Shown one piece after another: positions 34,606 through 43,962 of a DNA stretch of 64,000 nt (positions are counted from its first letter, which is position 1; each line of letters opens with the position of its first letter). This stretch comes from Oceanobacillus timonensis (GTDB lineage Bacteria > Bacillota > Bacilli > Bacillales > Amphibacillaceae): the NCBI RefSeq assembly GCF_900166635.1, contig NZ_LT800497.1, forward strand, positions 248,001 through 312,000, read 5' to 3'. The notes under the pieces are model-generated. The model was not told the origin of the DNA. It did no database searches and saw only the letters and a program-made list of their open reading frames with translations. The position numbers and the translations under genes were made by a program.

Positions 34606-35898
34606 ATGAAGCAAGAAGTGTTGGCAGAACAGTTAGTTGATTGGCGCAGAGATTTTCATCAATATCCTGAAACAGGATTCCTGGAAATCCGGACTGCTTC
34701 CAAGGTTGCAGGAGTTCTGGAGAAATTGGGATATGAACTTTCACTGGGGAAAGAAGTAATGTCAGAAGCAGACTGTATGGGAAAACCGGAAGAACAGGAA
34801 ACGAAGCAACACGTGAAATGGGCCTTGGAAAATGGTGCTGATAAGAAATATGTAGAGTATTTTGCAGAAGGGTATACAGGTATTGTGGCAACACTGGAAA
34901 CTGCGCAGCCAGGTCCAACTATTGCGTATCGGTTTGATATGGATGCACTGCCAATCCATGAATCCGAAGAAGCAGACCATGTTCCGAATCAACTTGAGTT
35001 TCGCTCAGGTGTCGCGAATACGATGCATGCTTGCGGTCATGATTCGCATACGGCAATTGGTTTGGGATTGGCAACACAGATTGCAGAAAATCAAGATAAG
35101 CTTCGTGGAACAATTAAGCTTATTTTTCAGCCCGCTGAAGAAGGTACTCGCGGCGCAAAATCAATGGCCGAAGCGGGCGTAGTCGATCAGGTGGACTACT
35201 TTATTGCTTCCCATATTGGAACTGGCGTGCCGCATCGGCATTTTGTAGCGGCAAACAACGGTTTTCTGGCTACTTCTAAGCTGAATATTACCTTTCAAGG
35301 GGTAGCGTCACATGCTGGTGCTGAACCTCAGGAAGGGAAAAACGCCTTACTCGCAGCAGCTTCTGCCGCTTTGAATATGCACGCTATTGCTCGTCATTCG
35401 AACGGGTCTTCGCGAGTTAATGTCGGTGAGTTGCATGCAGGAACGGGGAGGAATATTATTCCTGATCAGGCAGTATTAATCGCGGAAACAAGGGGAGAGA
35501 CTTCAGAAATAAACCAGTACGTGAAAGAACAGGTACAATCGATTGTAGATGGTGCTGCAAAAATGTATCAACTTGATTATCAATTGGAAGTCGCTGGTGA
35601 AGCATTGAATTGTGATTGCTCCTTAGACTTGGCAGAGATTTTAAAACAATGTGCCACGTCGCACCCTGAAATGGATCAGGCATTGCTGGAAAGCAATGAT
35701 AGCGCTGGATCAGAGGATGCAACGTATTTTATGGAAAGAGTGCAGCGCAATGGCGGTTTGGCAACTTACTGTATCTTTGGAACCGAATTAGCAGCAGGTC
35801 ATCATAATGAAAAATTTGATATTCATGAGGATACGTTATTGCCTGCGGTGGAGATACTGTATCAAGCAGTTGAAAAGCTTGGGGCGAAGGAAAGATAG
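34606..35898 (+). CDS. abgA: AbgA-like M20 amidohydrolase (p-aminobenzoyl-glutamate hydrolase subunit A)
   Basis: A 430-aa M20D-type amidohydrolase. Visible are RRDFHQYPETGF, IAYRFDMDALP, MHACGHDSHTAIGLG, FQPAEEGTRGAK and a C-terminal AAGHHNEKFDI histidine pair, all typical of zinc/manganese amidohydrolases. An insertion at about residues 45-85 separates it from simple aminoacylases and matches AbgA. The ATG at 34606 is preferred over an ATG three codons earlier because the binding site at 34591 would be too close. Last gene of the operon, with a strong terminator after it. Confidence 0.87.
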   Translation: MKQEVLAEQLVDWRRDFHQYPETGFLEIRTASKVAGVLEKLGYELSLGKEVMSEADCMGKPEEQETKQHVKWALENGADKKYVEYFAEGYTGIVATLETAQPGPTIAYRFDMDALPIHESEEADHVPNQLEFRSGVANTMHACGHDSHTAIGLGLATQIAENQDKLRGTIKLIFQPAEEGTRGAKSMAEAGVVDQVDYFIASHIGTGVPHRHFVAANNGFLATSKLNITFQGVASHAGAEPQEGKNALLAAASAALNMHAIARHSNGSSRVNVGELHAGTGRNIIPDQAVLIAETRGETSEINQYVKEQVQSIVDGAAKMYQLDYQLEVAGEALNCDCSLDLAEILKQCATSHPEMDQALLESNDSAGSEDATYFMERVQRNGGLATYCIFGTELAAGHHNEKFDIHEDTLLPAVEILYQAVEKLGAKER

Positions 35899-35903
35899 TA
35901 AGA

Positions 35904-35957
35904 AAAAGAAGTAGAAAAGGCGAACCATTGCGATGTTTAGCCTTTTCTGCTTCTTTT
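35904..35957 (+). terminator. Terminator of the abg operon
   Basis: AAAGAAGTAGAAAAGGC pairs with GCCTTTTCTGCTTCTTT except for one mismatch, and is followed by T. The stretch 35958-36139 shows no gene. Confidence 0.85.
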
Positions 35958-36139
35958 AGCTTGGAAGGTCAAAGAGTAGGAATATTACGTTGAAACGGGA
36001 AGAGAATATGAATTTGTTCCATGACATTTTACTAAACAATTTTAGTTTAATGAAAGGGACATTGAATCATAAATAATTCATGGCTATAACAATGAATAAG
36101 ACCTAATCTTATGGAAGAGAAACAGAATTTATTATCATT

Positions 36140-37336
36140 TTATCTTATAAGCGATGAAATCTCCGCAACATCAGCCAATTCAAAATCCTGCTTTTCCTGC
36201 AAGTACTGATTAAAAAAGCTTTCTTCTATTCCTGTTAATTGATAAAAGAAGCCAAGTTCAGCCCTCCAATCGACATCTATCATATGCCGTATATCAATGA
36301 TACTTTCCTTCACAGCATAAACGATAATAGATTTGATTTTCTGTGGTTTTTGAATAGGTAAGGTATCGTCAAGAGGTTCTTGTTTTTGATATCCTTTTCG
36401 ATGAAGCGCAGCATAAAAGTTGCGATGTTTTTTAGAATCCAGAATACCTAATTTCAATGCCTGATATCCTAAAACCTGAATAGATACAAACCACTTTTTC
36501 TTTAAATCTATATAAGCATCTGGATTAGTTGGTCTTGCAATGGACTGAAACTCTTCTTGCAGGACATGTTCAGGAAGTAGAAAGGCACCTGCAAATTGAT
36601 TGGCTTCATTCTCGAGAGCTCTATACTCTTTGCGATCTAAGTTCGTAAATTCTACGCGATAATGGAGTAATAAATGACCGAGTTCATGAGCAATATCAAA
36701 ATTCCGACGAACGGCAGAGCGTTTTAAGTTTCCCAAGATAATAAAAGGTCTATCCTGCTCCGTCCATAAGCTATAAGCATCTATTTCCTCGCCAATAGCT
36801 CTTTCAAAAATAAAAACACCACTTTTTTCAACTAGAAACATCAGATTATGGTTCGTCATCTCATTAAGACCCAGCTCTTTACGTGCTAACTTAGCTATTG
36901 CATTTATTTTTTCTTGTCTACTATCTGTTGCAGAATTTAAATAATGAATGACTCGGTTTCTTAGCTGAATAATTCTCTGAGTTGGATAAGAAATCTTATT
37001 GGATAAATAATCTACAAACCGATCGAGAAATTCCATTTGTTTTGCCTCTGCTTGTGTTTTAGACGTCCGGTTCATTTCTTTTGATCGATAAGCAATATTC
37101 ATTATGTTAATATTCATCTGGTTATTCGCATTTTGGAGTACATCCTTTTTATAAAAATATTTGCTTTTTACATGAAATATACTCTTTAAATCATTAACTA
37201 TCTGCATTTTTGGTGATGTATAATTATTTTCATATTGCCAAACTGCTTGCTCCGTTATTCCCAACATATCAGAGAGCTGTTTACGTGAATATCCATGCAT
37301 CATCCGTAAATTAGTTAGATTTTCACCTTGAAACAT
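36140..37336 (-). CDS. XRE helix-turn-helix plus ImmA/IrrE metallopeptidase-domain protein, possible antitoxin/repressor
   Basis: A 398-aa protein. Residues about 6-60 are an XRE-type helix-turn-helix (MHGYSRKQLSDMLGITEQAV). Residues about 145-280 are an ImmA/IrrE (M78) domain with the zinc motif AHELGHLLLH and the downstream ENEANQFAGAFLLPE glutamate. The C-terminal 110 residues are not recognised. This layout is that of regulators of COG2856 type and of the repressor/antitoxin reported beside a ClpXP-sensitive toxin in Streptococcus pneumoniae (spr1629-type, from memory). It follows the companion gene by 24 bp on the same strand. Confidence 0.82.
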   Translation of the reverse strand: MFQGENLTNLRMMHGYSRKQLSDMLGITEQAVWQYENNYTSPKMQIVNDLKSIFHVKSKYFYKKDVLQNANNQMNINIMNIAYRSKEMNRTSKTQAEAKQMEFLDRFVDYLSNKISYPTQRIIQLRNRVIHYLNSATDSRQEKINAIAKLARKELGLNEMTNHNLMFLVEKSGVFIFERAIGEEIDAYSLWTEQDRPFIILGNLKRSAVRRNFDIAHELGHLLLHYRVEFTNLDRKEYRALENEANQFAGAFLLPEHVLQEEFQSIARPTNPDAYIDLKKKWFVSIQVLGYQALKLGILDSKKHRNFYAALHRKGYQKQEPLDDTLPIQKPQKIKSIIVYAVKESIIDIRHMIDVDWRAELGFFYQLTGIEESFFNQYLQEKQDFELADVAEISSLIR

Positions 37337-37360
37337 GCGTTGCCCTCCTTGTCGTAAAAA

Positions 37361-38104
37361 CTATTCTTGATCTTCTTCTAATATGCCAATGTCAAATGCT
37401 GCAGGGTCAATTATATCATCATCTTGTTCTGGAGCAATGATATCCCTTTCTTCATCGGTTAATTCAGAACCTGAAATATATTCAGAAAGGTCTTCAATCA
37501 TATACGCTTTATTATCATCAGGATTTGGAAGATAATGCGTGATATCAGATATTTGATAAGCTTCATCTATTTTATAGGTAAGAATATGAAATTCATTATA
37601 AGTTGTTTGCAGATTTGTCAGTTCCTCTTTTGCTTGCCTGTCAGTCATAAATAAAGAAAGTTGCTCGCTCATTTCATTTGGATGATTCACATTCTTAGAT
37701 GTATGTGTGAAATCAAGGTGTTTATTTATTTTTGAAAGTTCATGGAGATAAGTTCTTTTCGCTTTTTTATGGTTAGTGTTTCCGGGAAGTACCGCTTGTG
37801 AAAAACAATCTTTATTGAAGTAGGCTGCATTTTTAATTAAAAAAAGTTTTTTGGTATCACAATGAACGAATTGTAAATAATCCAATGTCAAACCAGCTTT
37901 AGCACGCCTATATGTTAAATGAAGTCTGTCACTATTTTCGGCAAGCTTACTTTCGATAAAGTTTCCCTTTGTCCAAGCAAAGGCAGAGCTGATTTCCATG
38001 TGTTGATGACGTTCTTTACGATGGTCTACATAATCCCGGTAACCTTCTACAATAGCTTCTACGATACATTTACTGTCATTTGGGTCAAATTTATATTGCT
38101 CCAT
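37361..38104 (-). CDS. Hypothetical protein, putative toxin partner of the ImmA-type regulator
   Basis: A 247-aa soluble protein with no motif I can assign with certainty. It is charged and mostly alpha/beta in appearance, with a very acidic C-terminus (about 205-247, EERDIIAPEQDDDIIDP). The N-terminal part (YKFDPNDSKCIVEAIVEGYRDYV) and its place directly upstream of an XRE-ImmA gene resemble the DUF5986/spr1630-type proteins described as ClpXP-sensitive toxins. That assignment comes from memory of the gene order and is not proven by the sequence. A palindromic ATCAT-AATAGA-ATGAT lies upstream. Confidence 0.55.
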   Translation of the reverse strand: MEQYKFDPNDSKCIVEAIVEGYRDYVDHRKERHQHMEISSAFAWTKGNFIESKLAENSDRLHLTYRRAKAGLTLDYLQFVHCDTKKLFLIKNAAYFNKDCFSQAVLPGNTNHKKAKRTYLHELSKINKHLDFTHTSKNVNHPNEMSEQLSLFMTDRQAKEELTNLQTTYNEFHILTYKIDEAYQISDITHYLPNPDDNKAYMIEDLSEYISGSELTDEERDIIAPEQDDDIIDPAAFDIGILEEDQE

Positions 38105-38141
38105 GTAATCACCTCGTAAGATATGATTTTAAATAAACATC

Positions 38142-38157
38142 TAACTCTATCATAATA
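38142..38157. promoter_or_regulatory. Candidate operator upstream of the toxin-antitoxin-like pair
   Basis: ATCATAATAGAATGAT is a near-perfect palindrome, about 38 bp upstream of the first gene and overlapping a TATGAT -10-like element on the minus strand. It could be the autoregulatory site of the XRE protein. The remaining divergent intergenic region to 38425 is AT-rich with no gene. Confidence 0.4.
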
Positions 38158-38425
38158 GAATGATTGTATTAAATCCATGAAAAATATAATATTTTTTAAA
38201 GTAAATGTGAAAATAATTGTTTATTTTAAAGATGCGATGATGATTTGATTATAAAAATACCGTTTTATTTTCTCTGTGAATATATGTATTTTCATTTTCA
38301 TACAATTACTGATAACCGCTGCAGCCTTCCCCTATTTGTATTTTCCACCCAAATCATCTAAAATTAAAATTTGGATTCCATATTCTTTAAAAGCAAAACG
38401 ATGGAAATAAAAGGAGTAATTATAG

Positions 38426-39190
38426 ATGAGTCATTTAAAAAATAAAGGCTATGCGCGGTATGATTTAATGCAGCAATTAGACTATGAAGGAATCGAAGCA
38501 GATTACCAAGCTTTATTAGATTATTTTGAGGATCTTCCTGTCGATGAATATGCAAAAGGATTAAATCGTTATAGAAGATATTCTCGTGCCCTTGTGCTGC
38601 CGACATCTGGCCAGATTGAATGGCTTCCGACACTAACGAAAAACGGAGAAGAATATTCCGCGTACTTCCAGGGAAAATTTAATCCGGAGTATACGGGCTC
38701 ATATCGAGAGTTTCCTTATATAGATAAAGAAATACAAGCAAATAAACTGTTAGAAAAAATTATTCTGTTTGATTACCATGAAACATTCTGGAAAGAAGAA
38801 GACCGCATTATGCCGATACATGTTGGCGTGCATTTTGTGAAATTGTATGTAGAGAATGATTCAGATAAAGCTGTTTCTTCTCCAAACTGTTTTCACCAGG
38901 ATGGGGAGCCGTTTACTTTTGCCCATTTAATCAAACGGGAAAATGTCCAAGGCGGTACAAATGCGATTGGTGTTCCGAAAGCAGCAGGAGAAACGTTTGA
39001 TACAGTTAATCAGGATGATGTGATAGAAGTATTTGAGATTACAAAACCTCTGGAGTCCTACGGCGTGGAGGATTCGGCCGTTTCGCACTATGTCAGTCCG
39101 ATTGAAAAAGGAGATGCAGAAGAAGCAGGTGTACGTTCTGTTATCTTAATTGATTATCAGCAGACGGTTGTAGCTGATGTAGACGATTAA
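38426..39190 (+). CDS. 2OG-Fe dioxygenase family protein (BsmA/IDO type)
   Basis: A 254-aa putative 2-oxoglutarate/Fe(II)-dependent dioxygenase. The facial triad is visible as His and Asp in CFHQDGEPFTFAHLI and a distal His in AVSHYVSPI, with a downstream Arg (GVRSVILIDYQQ) that would bind 2-oxoglutarate. This is the pattern of the 2OG-Fe_Oxy_2 family, whose members include amino-acid hydroxylases such as L-isoleucine dioxygenase. The substrate here is unknown. AAGGAG lies upstream; the gene is monocistronic and ends in a strong terminator. Confidence 0.8.
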   Translation: MSHLKNKGYARYDLMQQLDYEGIEADYQALLDYFEDLPVDEYAKGLNRYRRYSRALVLPTSGQIEWLPTLTKNGEEYSAYFQGKFNPEYTGSYREFPYIDKEIQANKLLEKIILFDYHETFWKEEDRIMPIHVGVHFVKLYVENDSDKAVSSPNCFHQDGEPFTFAHLIKRENVQGGTNAIGVPKAAGETFDTVNQDDVIEVFEITKPLESYGVEDSAVSHYVSPIEKGDAEEAGVRSVILIDYQQTVVADVDD

Positions 39191-39210
39191 TAAAATATAT
39201 TCCATATTTG

Positions 39211-39258
39211 AAAAACGTCATGCGAGGGCAGGGGTGTCTGCCTTACATGACGTTTTTT
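39211..39258 (+). terminator. Terminator after the dioxygenase gene
   Basis: AAAAACGTCATG and CATGACGTTTTT form a perfect stem, with an inner GGGCAG/CTGCC pairing, followed by Ts. Confidence 0.85.
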
Positions 39259-39364
39259 ATATAGTCCTTGTTATTTGAATAGGAGCATCTATAATATTTT
39301 TAAACTTTTAAAGCACCTGAAGAGTAGGAATAAGAAAAACATAACAAGCGAATAATCTACCTAC

Positions 39365-40375
39365 TTATTTTTCTAGTTCCTTTTGCAAAAATGCCAGAAC
39401 GGAATCTGGTAATGGAATGCCTTCTTGTTCTCTTTTTTGTGCAGTGTATGTCTCTATTTCACCAGGAACATAAACTCTATCCGTGTTTGAGGAAGGAGCA
39501 GTTCTTCTTAGCTCCTCAATCATTTGGTCCAGACGGGAAGTAAAGATATCAGCAGACACAAATTTTGCCGGATCAATTGCCATAAAGAAATGTCCTAACT
39601 CCCTGTTTTTATCATATTCCCCATACATTTTAGAAACATGAGGTCCAAAAGCTGCGCCAGTCAGCATAGCAGTGAAGATTTCCACAACCATTGCCAGCCC
39701 ATATCCCTTTGGACCGCCAAAAGGAGATAATGCAACAACTTTACTTGGATCATGGGTAGCTTCTCCGTCGTTGTCGACTCCCCAACCATGAGGAATATCC
39801 TCTCCTTTTTCTTTTGCATTTAAAATTTTTCCTAAAGCGACGGTACTCGTAGCAAAATCTAATATCACAGGTTCCTCCTTATTTGCCGGGAAACCAAACG
39901 CCATTGGATTTGTACCGAAAAAGGGTTCTGCTCCGCCAAAGGGAACAACTACTTTATCTGTATGCGTCATAGCTATACCGATTAAATTATTTTGTGCTGC
40001 CTGTTCAACAAAATAGGAAAGTGCACCGCAATGACTGCTGTTTTTAACTGCTACCGCACCTGTTCCAGCTTCTTTTGCTTGTTTTATTGCTAGGTCCATT
40101 GCTGTTTTTGAGATATAGTGACCAAATCCATTATCCCCATCTAAGATACTGGTAGACGGGGATGTTTTTGTTGCTTGCAATTGAGCAGCTGGATTAATTC
40201 CGCCGGATTGAATGCGTTTAATATAATGTTCAACACGTAAAACACCATGAGAATCGACACCTCTTAAATTTGCGTGAACTAATACATCGGCAATTGCCTC
40301 AGCCGCTTCCTCTGTTACCCCATGCTTTAAAAATATTTGCTTCGTTGTATGTTGCAGTTCTTTACTTGAAATCAT
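39365..40375 (-). CDS. Ldh2/malate-lactate dehydrogenase-type oxidoreductase (AllD/YiaK-like)
   Basis: A 336-aa NAD(P)-dependent enzyme of the malate/L-lactate/ureidoglycolate dehydrogenase family. Features are RGVDSHGVLRVEHYIKRI with the catalytic histidine, SHCGALSYFVEQAA, VPFGGAEPFFGTNPMAFGFP and PFGGPKGYGLAM. It follows ureidoglycolate dehydrogenase (AllD) closely in the middle region, but the neighbours handle hexonates, so a 2-keto acid reductase such as the diketogulonate reductase type is also possible. The ATG at 40375 has GGGAG 8 bases upstream. Divergent from the gntR-TRAP operon and sharing its operator region. Confidence 0.82.
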   Translation of the reverse strand: MISSKELQHTTKQIFLKHGVTEEAAEAIADVLVHANLRGVDSHGVLRVEHYIKRIQSGGINPAAQLQATKTSPSTSILDGDNGFGHYISKTAMDLAIKQAKEAGTGAVAVKNSSHCGALSYFVEQAAQNNLIGIAMTHTDKVVVPFGGAEPFFGTNPMAFGFPANKEEPVILDFATSTVALGKILNAKEKGEDIPHGWGVDNDGEATHDPSKVVALSPFGGPKGYGLAMVVEIFTAMLTGAAFGPHVSKMYGEYDKNRELGHFFMAIDPAKFVSADIFTSRLDQMIEELRRTAPSSNTDRVYVPGEIETYTAQKREQEGIPLPDSVLAFLQKELEK

Positions 40376-40396
40376 AAACATTTCTCCCTTCTTTTC

Positions 40397-40410
40397 TGCA
40401 AACGCTTAAA
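40397..40410. promoter_or_regulatory. cre site between the Ldh2-type gene and gntR
   Basis: TGCAAACGCTTAAA matches the CcpA cre consensus at all but one conserved position. It could repress either or both divergent transcripts. Confidence 0.5.
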
Positions 40411-40415
40411 TTTAT

Positions 40416-40437
40416 ACTAGCATACTTGTATGGTAGT
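40416..40437. promoter_or_regulatory. FCD-GntR operator in the divergent promoter region
   Basis: ACTAGCATAC and GTATGGTAGT are inverted halves with one mismatch, separated by TT (22 bp overall). It lies between the two divergent genes, about 35 bp upstream of the regulator, and is the best candidate binding site for that regulator. Confidence 0.6.
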
Positions 40438-40471
40438 GTGGTAGAATAAATTTCAGAAAGGAGCTAAAAAA

Positions 40472-41146
40472 ATGTTAAATCGAACTCCGTTTAAACATTC
40501 CACGAGAGATTTTGTTTATGAATCATTAAGAGAATCTATTATAGATTTAGATTTGCCGCCGGGTACAGCGATTTCTGAAAAAGAAATTTCTGAAGAGCTG
40601 GAGGTTAGCCGTACACCAGTTAGAGAAGCTTTCTTGAGGCTAAAAGAAGATGAGCTTCTGACCGTGCTTCCACAAAGGGGATCATTTGTGGCATTGATTG
40701 ATTTAGACCATGTGGAAGAAGCCCGCTTTTTACGAGAACAGGCAGAAGCCGGAATTATTCGGTTAGCATGTGAAAAGTTCTCTGATGAACATCTGCATAA
40801 ATTAGAAACAAATTTAGCAGAACAGAAGAAAGCTAGAGATAATGAGGATGAAAATACGCTATACGATTTAGATAAAGAATTTCATCGACTGTTTGCAGAA
40901 GGAACAGACAAGTATCGTGTATGGACAACCATTCAAAAAATGGATACGCATTCTTTGCGGCTCAGGAAATTAAGTATCGAATTAAAACTAAATTGGAAAA
41001 AATTAGTTGAACAACATGAGGCAATGGTGGAAGCTATCAAGGAAAAGGATCCAGAAAAGGGAGAAGATCTGATTCGGGAACATCTGACCATGCTGATATA
41101 TGATCAAAAAGCATTAAAAGATAGATATCCAAATTATTTCAGTTAA
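40472..41146 (+). CDS. GntR-family regulator, FadR/FCD subfamily
   Basis: A 224-aa regulator. The winged helix (about 10-75) contains LPPGTAISEKEISEELEVSRTPVREAFLRL, the GntR signature. The rest is the all-helical FCD effector domain (about 80-215), which in related proteins binds a sugar acid through a metal ion (histidines in DKEFHRLF and IREHLTML). It is the first gene of the TRAP/uronate operon and probably represses both divergent transcripts until a hexonate or hexuronate binds. Confidence 0.9.
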   Translation: MLNRTPFKHSTRDFVYESLRESIIDLDLPPGTAISEKEISEELEVSRTPVREAFLRLKEDELLTVLPQRGSFVALIDLDHVEEARFLREQAEAGIIRLACEKFSDEHLHKLETNLAEQKKARDNEDENTLYDLDKEFHRLFAEGTDKYRVWTTIQKMDTHSLRLRKLSIELKLNWKKLVEQHEAMVEAIKEKDPEKGEDLIREHLTMLIYDQKALKDRYPNYFS

Positions 41147-41174
41147 CTAAAAAAATATAAAGGGGTTACACGTC

Positions 41175-42194
41175 ATGTTAAAGAGATTGTTTGTATTCAG
41201 CGTGCTTACTATCCTTATTCTTAGCGGGTGCTCATCAACAAAGGAGAGTGCTGCTAAAGAAGATGATGTGACACATTGGAAGATGACACATATTTCCGAT
41301 GAAAGTCATCTTTGGCATCGCACAGCTGTTAAATTTGCCGATTTGGTAGAAGAAAAAACAGATGGAAAAGTAGTAATTGATATTTACCCAAATAGTCAAT
41401 TGGGCAGTGAAGTAGATAATATCAATTCCATCCGCTATGGGGCAACGGATGTAACTATCACAGGGGAGACATTAGAAGTGTGGACTCCTAACGCTATTAT
41501 GTTAGCGATGCCATATGCGTTTGAAAGTCAAGAGCATATGCGCGATGTCATTGAAGGAGACATTGGAGAAAAAATTGAACAGGATATAAAAAAAGATGTT
41601 GGATTAACGCCGCTGTTTTATATGGAACGCGCTCCGAGAAATTTAACCTCTAATTATCCGATTTCCACACCGGAAGATTTACAAGGGTTCAGTATGCGTG
41701 TGCCGAATGTGCCGTTATTTTTAGATTCCTGGTCATCAGCTGGAGCGCAACCGCAGGTTATCAGCTTGAGTGAGGTATTTACAGGGTTGCAGCAGAGCGT
41801 GATTGATGGACAGGAAAATCCAAATGATTTAATCGAAAGTAATGGTTTTTACGAAGTTCAAAACTATTTAAATACTACAGAACATGTCCGTTCCTGGATT
41901 TATGTGGTGGTCGGTACAGAACAGATGGAAGCGCTGCCTGAAGATCAGCAGGAAGCTGTCAATGAAGCGGCGGCAGAAGCAGAAGCATATTCACAAGAAT
42001 TATTTGAAGAAGAAATGGAAACAGTTCGTCAAAGTCTGGTCGATAATGGAATGGAAATCAACGAAGATGTTGATCAGGAAGCTTTCCGCGAGGCAATGCT
42101 GCCTGCATTGGAAGATTATTTTGATGAAGAACAGCTTGAATTGTATCAGGAAATCTTAGATGCTGCTGATGATAACGGGGGTGAAGAAGAATGA
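41175..42194 (+). CDS. dctP: TRAP transporter substrate-binding lipoprotein (DctP)
   Basis: A 339-aa exported lipoprotein. The signal peptide ends in the lipobox LILSGC, so Cys19-20 would be lipidated. The mature part has the DctP pattern (HLWHRTAVKFADLVEEKTDGKV, YPNSQLGSEVDNINSI, then APRNLTSNYPISTPEDL with the conserved carboxylate-binding arginine). The C-terminus is strongly acidic. It captures a sugar acid outside the cell for the DctQM subunits. Its stop overlaps dctQ. Confidence 0.92.
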   Translation: MLKRLFVFSVLTILILSGCSSTKESAAKEDDVTHWKMTHISDESHLWHRTAVKFADLVEEKTDGKVVIDIYPNSQLGSEVDNINSIRYGATDVTITGETLEVWTPNAIMLAMPYAFESQEHMRDVIEGDIGEKIEQDIKKDVGLTPLFYMERAPRNLTSNYPISTPEDLQGFSMRVPNVPLFLDSWSSAGAQPQVISLSEVFTGLQQSVIDGQENPNDLIESNGFYEVQNYLNTTEHVRSWIYVVVGTEQMEALPEDQQEAVNEAAAEAEAYSQELFEEEMETVRQSLVDNGMEINEDVDQEAFREAMLPALEDYFDEEQLELYQEILDAADDNGGEEE

Positions 42195-42676
42195 ATCTGA
42201 TGAAAAAAGTTGACAAGATTCTCGGGATGGTAACGATGTTGCTGTTTACAGCTTTATTGCTTGTCGTTATTATTCAGATTTTAAGTCGATATTTCCCGTA
42301 TGATTTTATATGGACAGAAGAGCTTTCCCGTTATCTATTTGTATATTCGATTGTTACAGCGGCACCGCTGGCATTGAGGAAACAAGAGTTCATAAGAGTA
42401 GATTTACTTATTGAAAAGTTGCCAGAGCACACTAGGAAAGTATATGAAAGCGTTATTTCTGTTTTGATTTTTGTATTTTCCCTCGTGTTATTTATTTATG
42501 CAATCCAGTTTACCAATCTGGGAATTGATTTCTATGCTCCTACCTTAGGTTTTTCAATGGCTTACGCCTATGCGTCTGTCCCATTGCTAGCCATTTTGTT
42601 AATGATTTATTCGGTGGTGTCTATTATTGATCAATTTCGTAATGAACCACAGGAAGAGGAGGAGGAGCAGTTATGA
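42191..42676 (+). CDS. dctQ: TRAP transporter small permease subunit (DctQ)
   Basis: A 161-aa membrane protein with four helices, the usual size of DctQ. It contains the FIWTEELSRYLFVYSIVTAAPLALRKQEFIRVDLL segment shared by the family. Overlaps dctP by 4 bp at its start and dctM by 4 bp at its end, so all three are coupled. Confidence 0.92.
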   Translation: MNLMKKVDKILGMVTMLLFTALLLVVIIQILSRYFPYDFIWTEELSRYLFVYSIVTAAPLALRKQEFIRVDLLIEKLPEHTRKVYESVISVLIFVFSLVLFIYAIQFTNLGIDFYAPTLGFSMAYAYASVPLLAILLMIYSVVSIIDQFRNEPQEEEEEQL

Positions 42677-43947
42677 TGGCATTATTGCTTTTTGGGTTAT
42701 TCTTTTTATTAATTGCTGTTGGTGTTCCTATTGCATTCAGCTTAAGCATATCTTCATTGGTTTATCTTATCGTTGCTGGGGTCCCGTTTACAGTTATTCC
42801 CCAAACAATGTTTGCTGGATTGGATTCTTTTGTCATGTTAGCTATTCCTGCTTTTATTTTGGCAGGTAATTTAATGAATGCTGGCGGCATTACCAATCGG
42901 ATTATTGATTTCGCAAACGCTGTTGTTGGGCATATCCGAGGCGGTTTAGGGTTAACAAACGTAGCTTCCTCGTTAGGATTTGCGGGGATTTCCGGCACGG
43001 CCTTATCAGATACTGCCAGTATCGGGTCTGTTATGATTCCTGCCATGAAGAAACAAGGTTATGGTGCAGGGTTTTCTGCAGCAGTTACTTCTATTTCTTC
43101 AACGGTGGGTCCAATGTTACCGCCATCTTTACCGATGATTATTATAGGTACACTTGCAGGTATTTCTATTGGAGATTTATTTTTAGCTGGAGCCATTCCA
43201 GGAATCCTTTTAGCTGTAGGATTTCTCATTGTTACATATGCTATTTCTGTTAAACGTCAATACCCAAAGGGAGAAAGACAATCCTTTTCCGTGATTGGAA
43301 AAACATTTTTTGGTGCATTTTGGGCGCTGTTAATGGTTGTTATTATTCTTTGGGGAATACTTGGAGGTTATTTTACTCCGACAGAAGCAGCTGTCGTTTG
43401 CGTTGTTTATGCATTTGTTGTAGGGAAATTTGTTTATAAAGAATTAAAGTTAAAAGAAATTCCAAGCATTTTACTAAGCACGTTACGCTCTACTGCCTCC
43501 ATTTTGTTACTTGTTGGATTTGCCAATACATTTGGATGGGTTTTAGTAAGTGAAGGGGTACCTCTGCAGATTGCCAATGGCATTTTATCACTGACAGACA
43601 ATCCGATTTTGGTGATTTTATTAATTATTTTATTACTGCTTATTGTCGGAATGTTTATGGAGACAATTGCAGCACTAGTGATTTTATTCCCGGTACTGTT
43701 GCCTGTTGCAGAAAGTATTGGAATGGATCCAATTCATTTTGGAGTTGTGATGGTACTGGCACTGATGATCGGCCTGTCCACACCGCCTTTAGGTGTTTGT
43801 CTATTTGTGGCTTCCACATTTGCTAAAATACCAATCACTAGAACAGTAAAAGAATTATTACCTTTCTTTGGCGTGGCAATGCTTGTGTTGATTATAGTTG
43901 CGTTTGTACCCACTCTATCATTGTTTTTACCAAGTTTATTTGAATAA
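42673..43947 (+). CDS. dctM: TRAP transporter large permease subunit (DctM)
   Basis: A 424-aa, very hydrophobic protein with about 11-12 helices and the DctM patterns FVMLAIPAFILAGNLMNAGGITNRII, SGTALSDTASIGSVMIPAM, VGPMLPPSLPMIIIG and GLSTPPLGVCLFVAS. It catalyses sodium-coupled uptake of the substrate delivered by DctP. Upstream of the hexonate-oxidising enzymes. Confidence 0.93.
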   Translation: MMALLLFGLFFLLIAVGVPIAFSLSISSLVYLIVAGVPFTVIPQTMFAGLDSFVMLAIPAFILAGNLMNAGGITNRIIDFANAVVGHIRGGLGLTNVASSLGFAGISGTALSDTASIGSVMIPAMKKQGYGAGFSAAVTSISSTVGPMLPPSLPMIIIGTLAGISIGDLFLAGAIPGILLAVGFLIVTYAISVKRQYPKGERQSFSVIGKTFFGAFWALLMVVIILWGILGGYFTPTEAAVVCVVYAFVVGKFVYKELKLKEIPSILLSTLRSTASILLLVGFANTFGWVLVSEGVPLQIANGILSLTDNPILVILLIILLLLIVGMFMETIAALVILFPVLLPVAESIGMDPIHFGVVMVLALMIGLSTPPLGVCLFVASTFAKIPITRTVKELLPFFGVAMLVLIIVAFVPTLSLFLPSLFE

Positions 43948-43962
43948 AGGATGTGTTGATAT

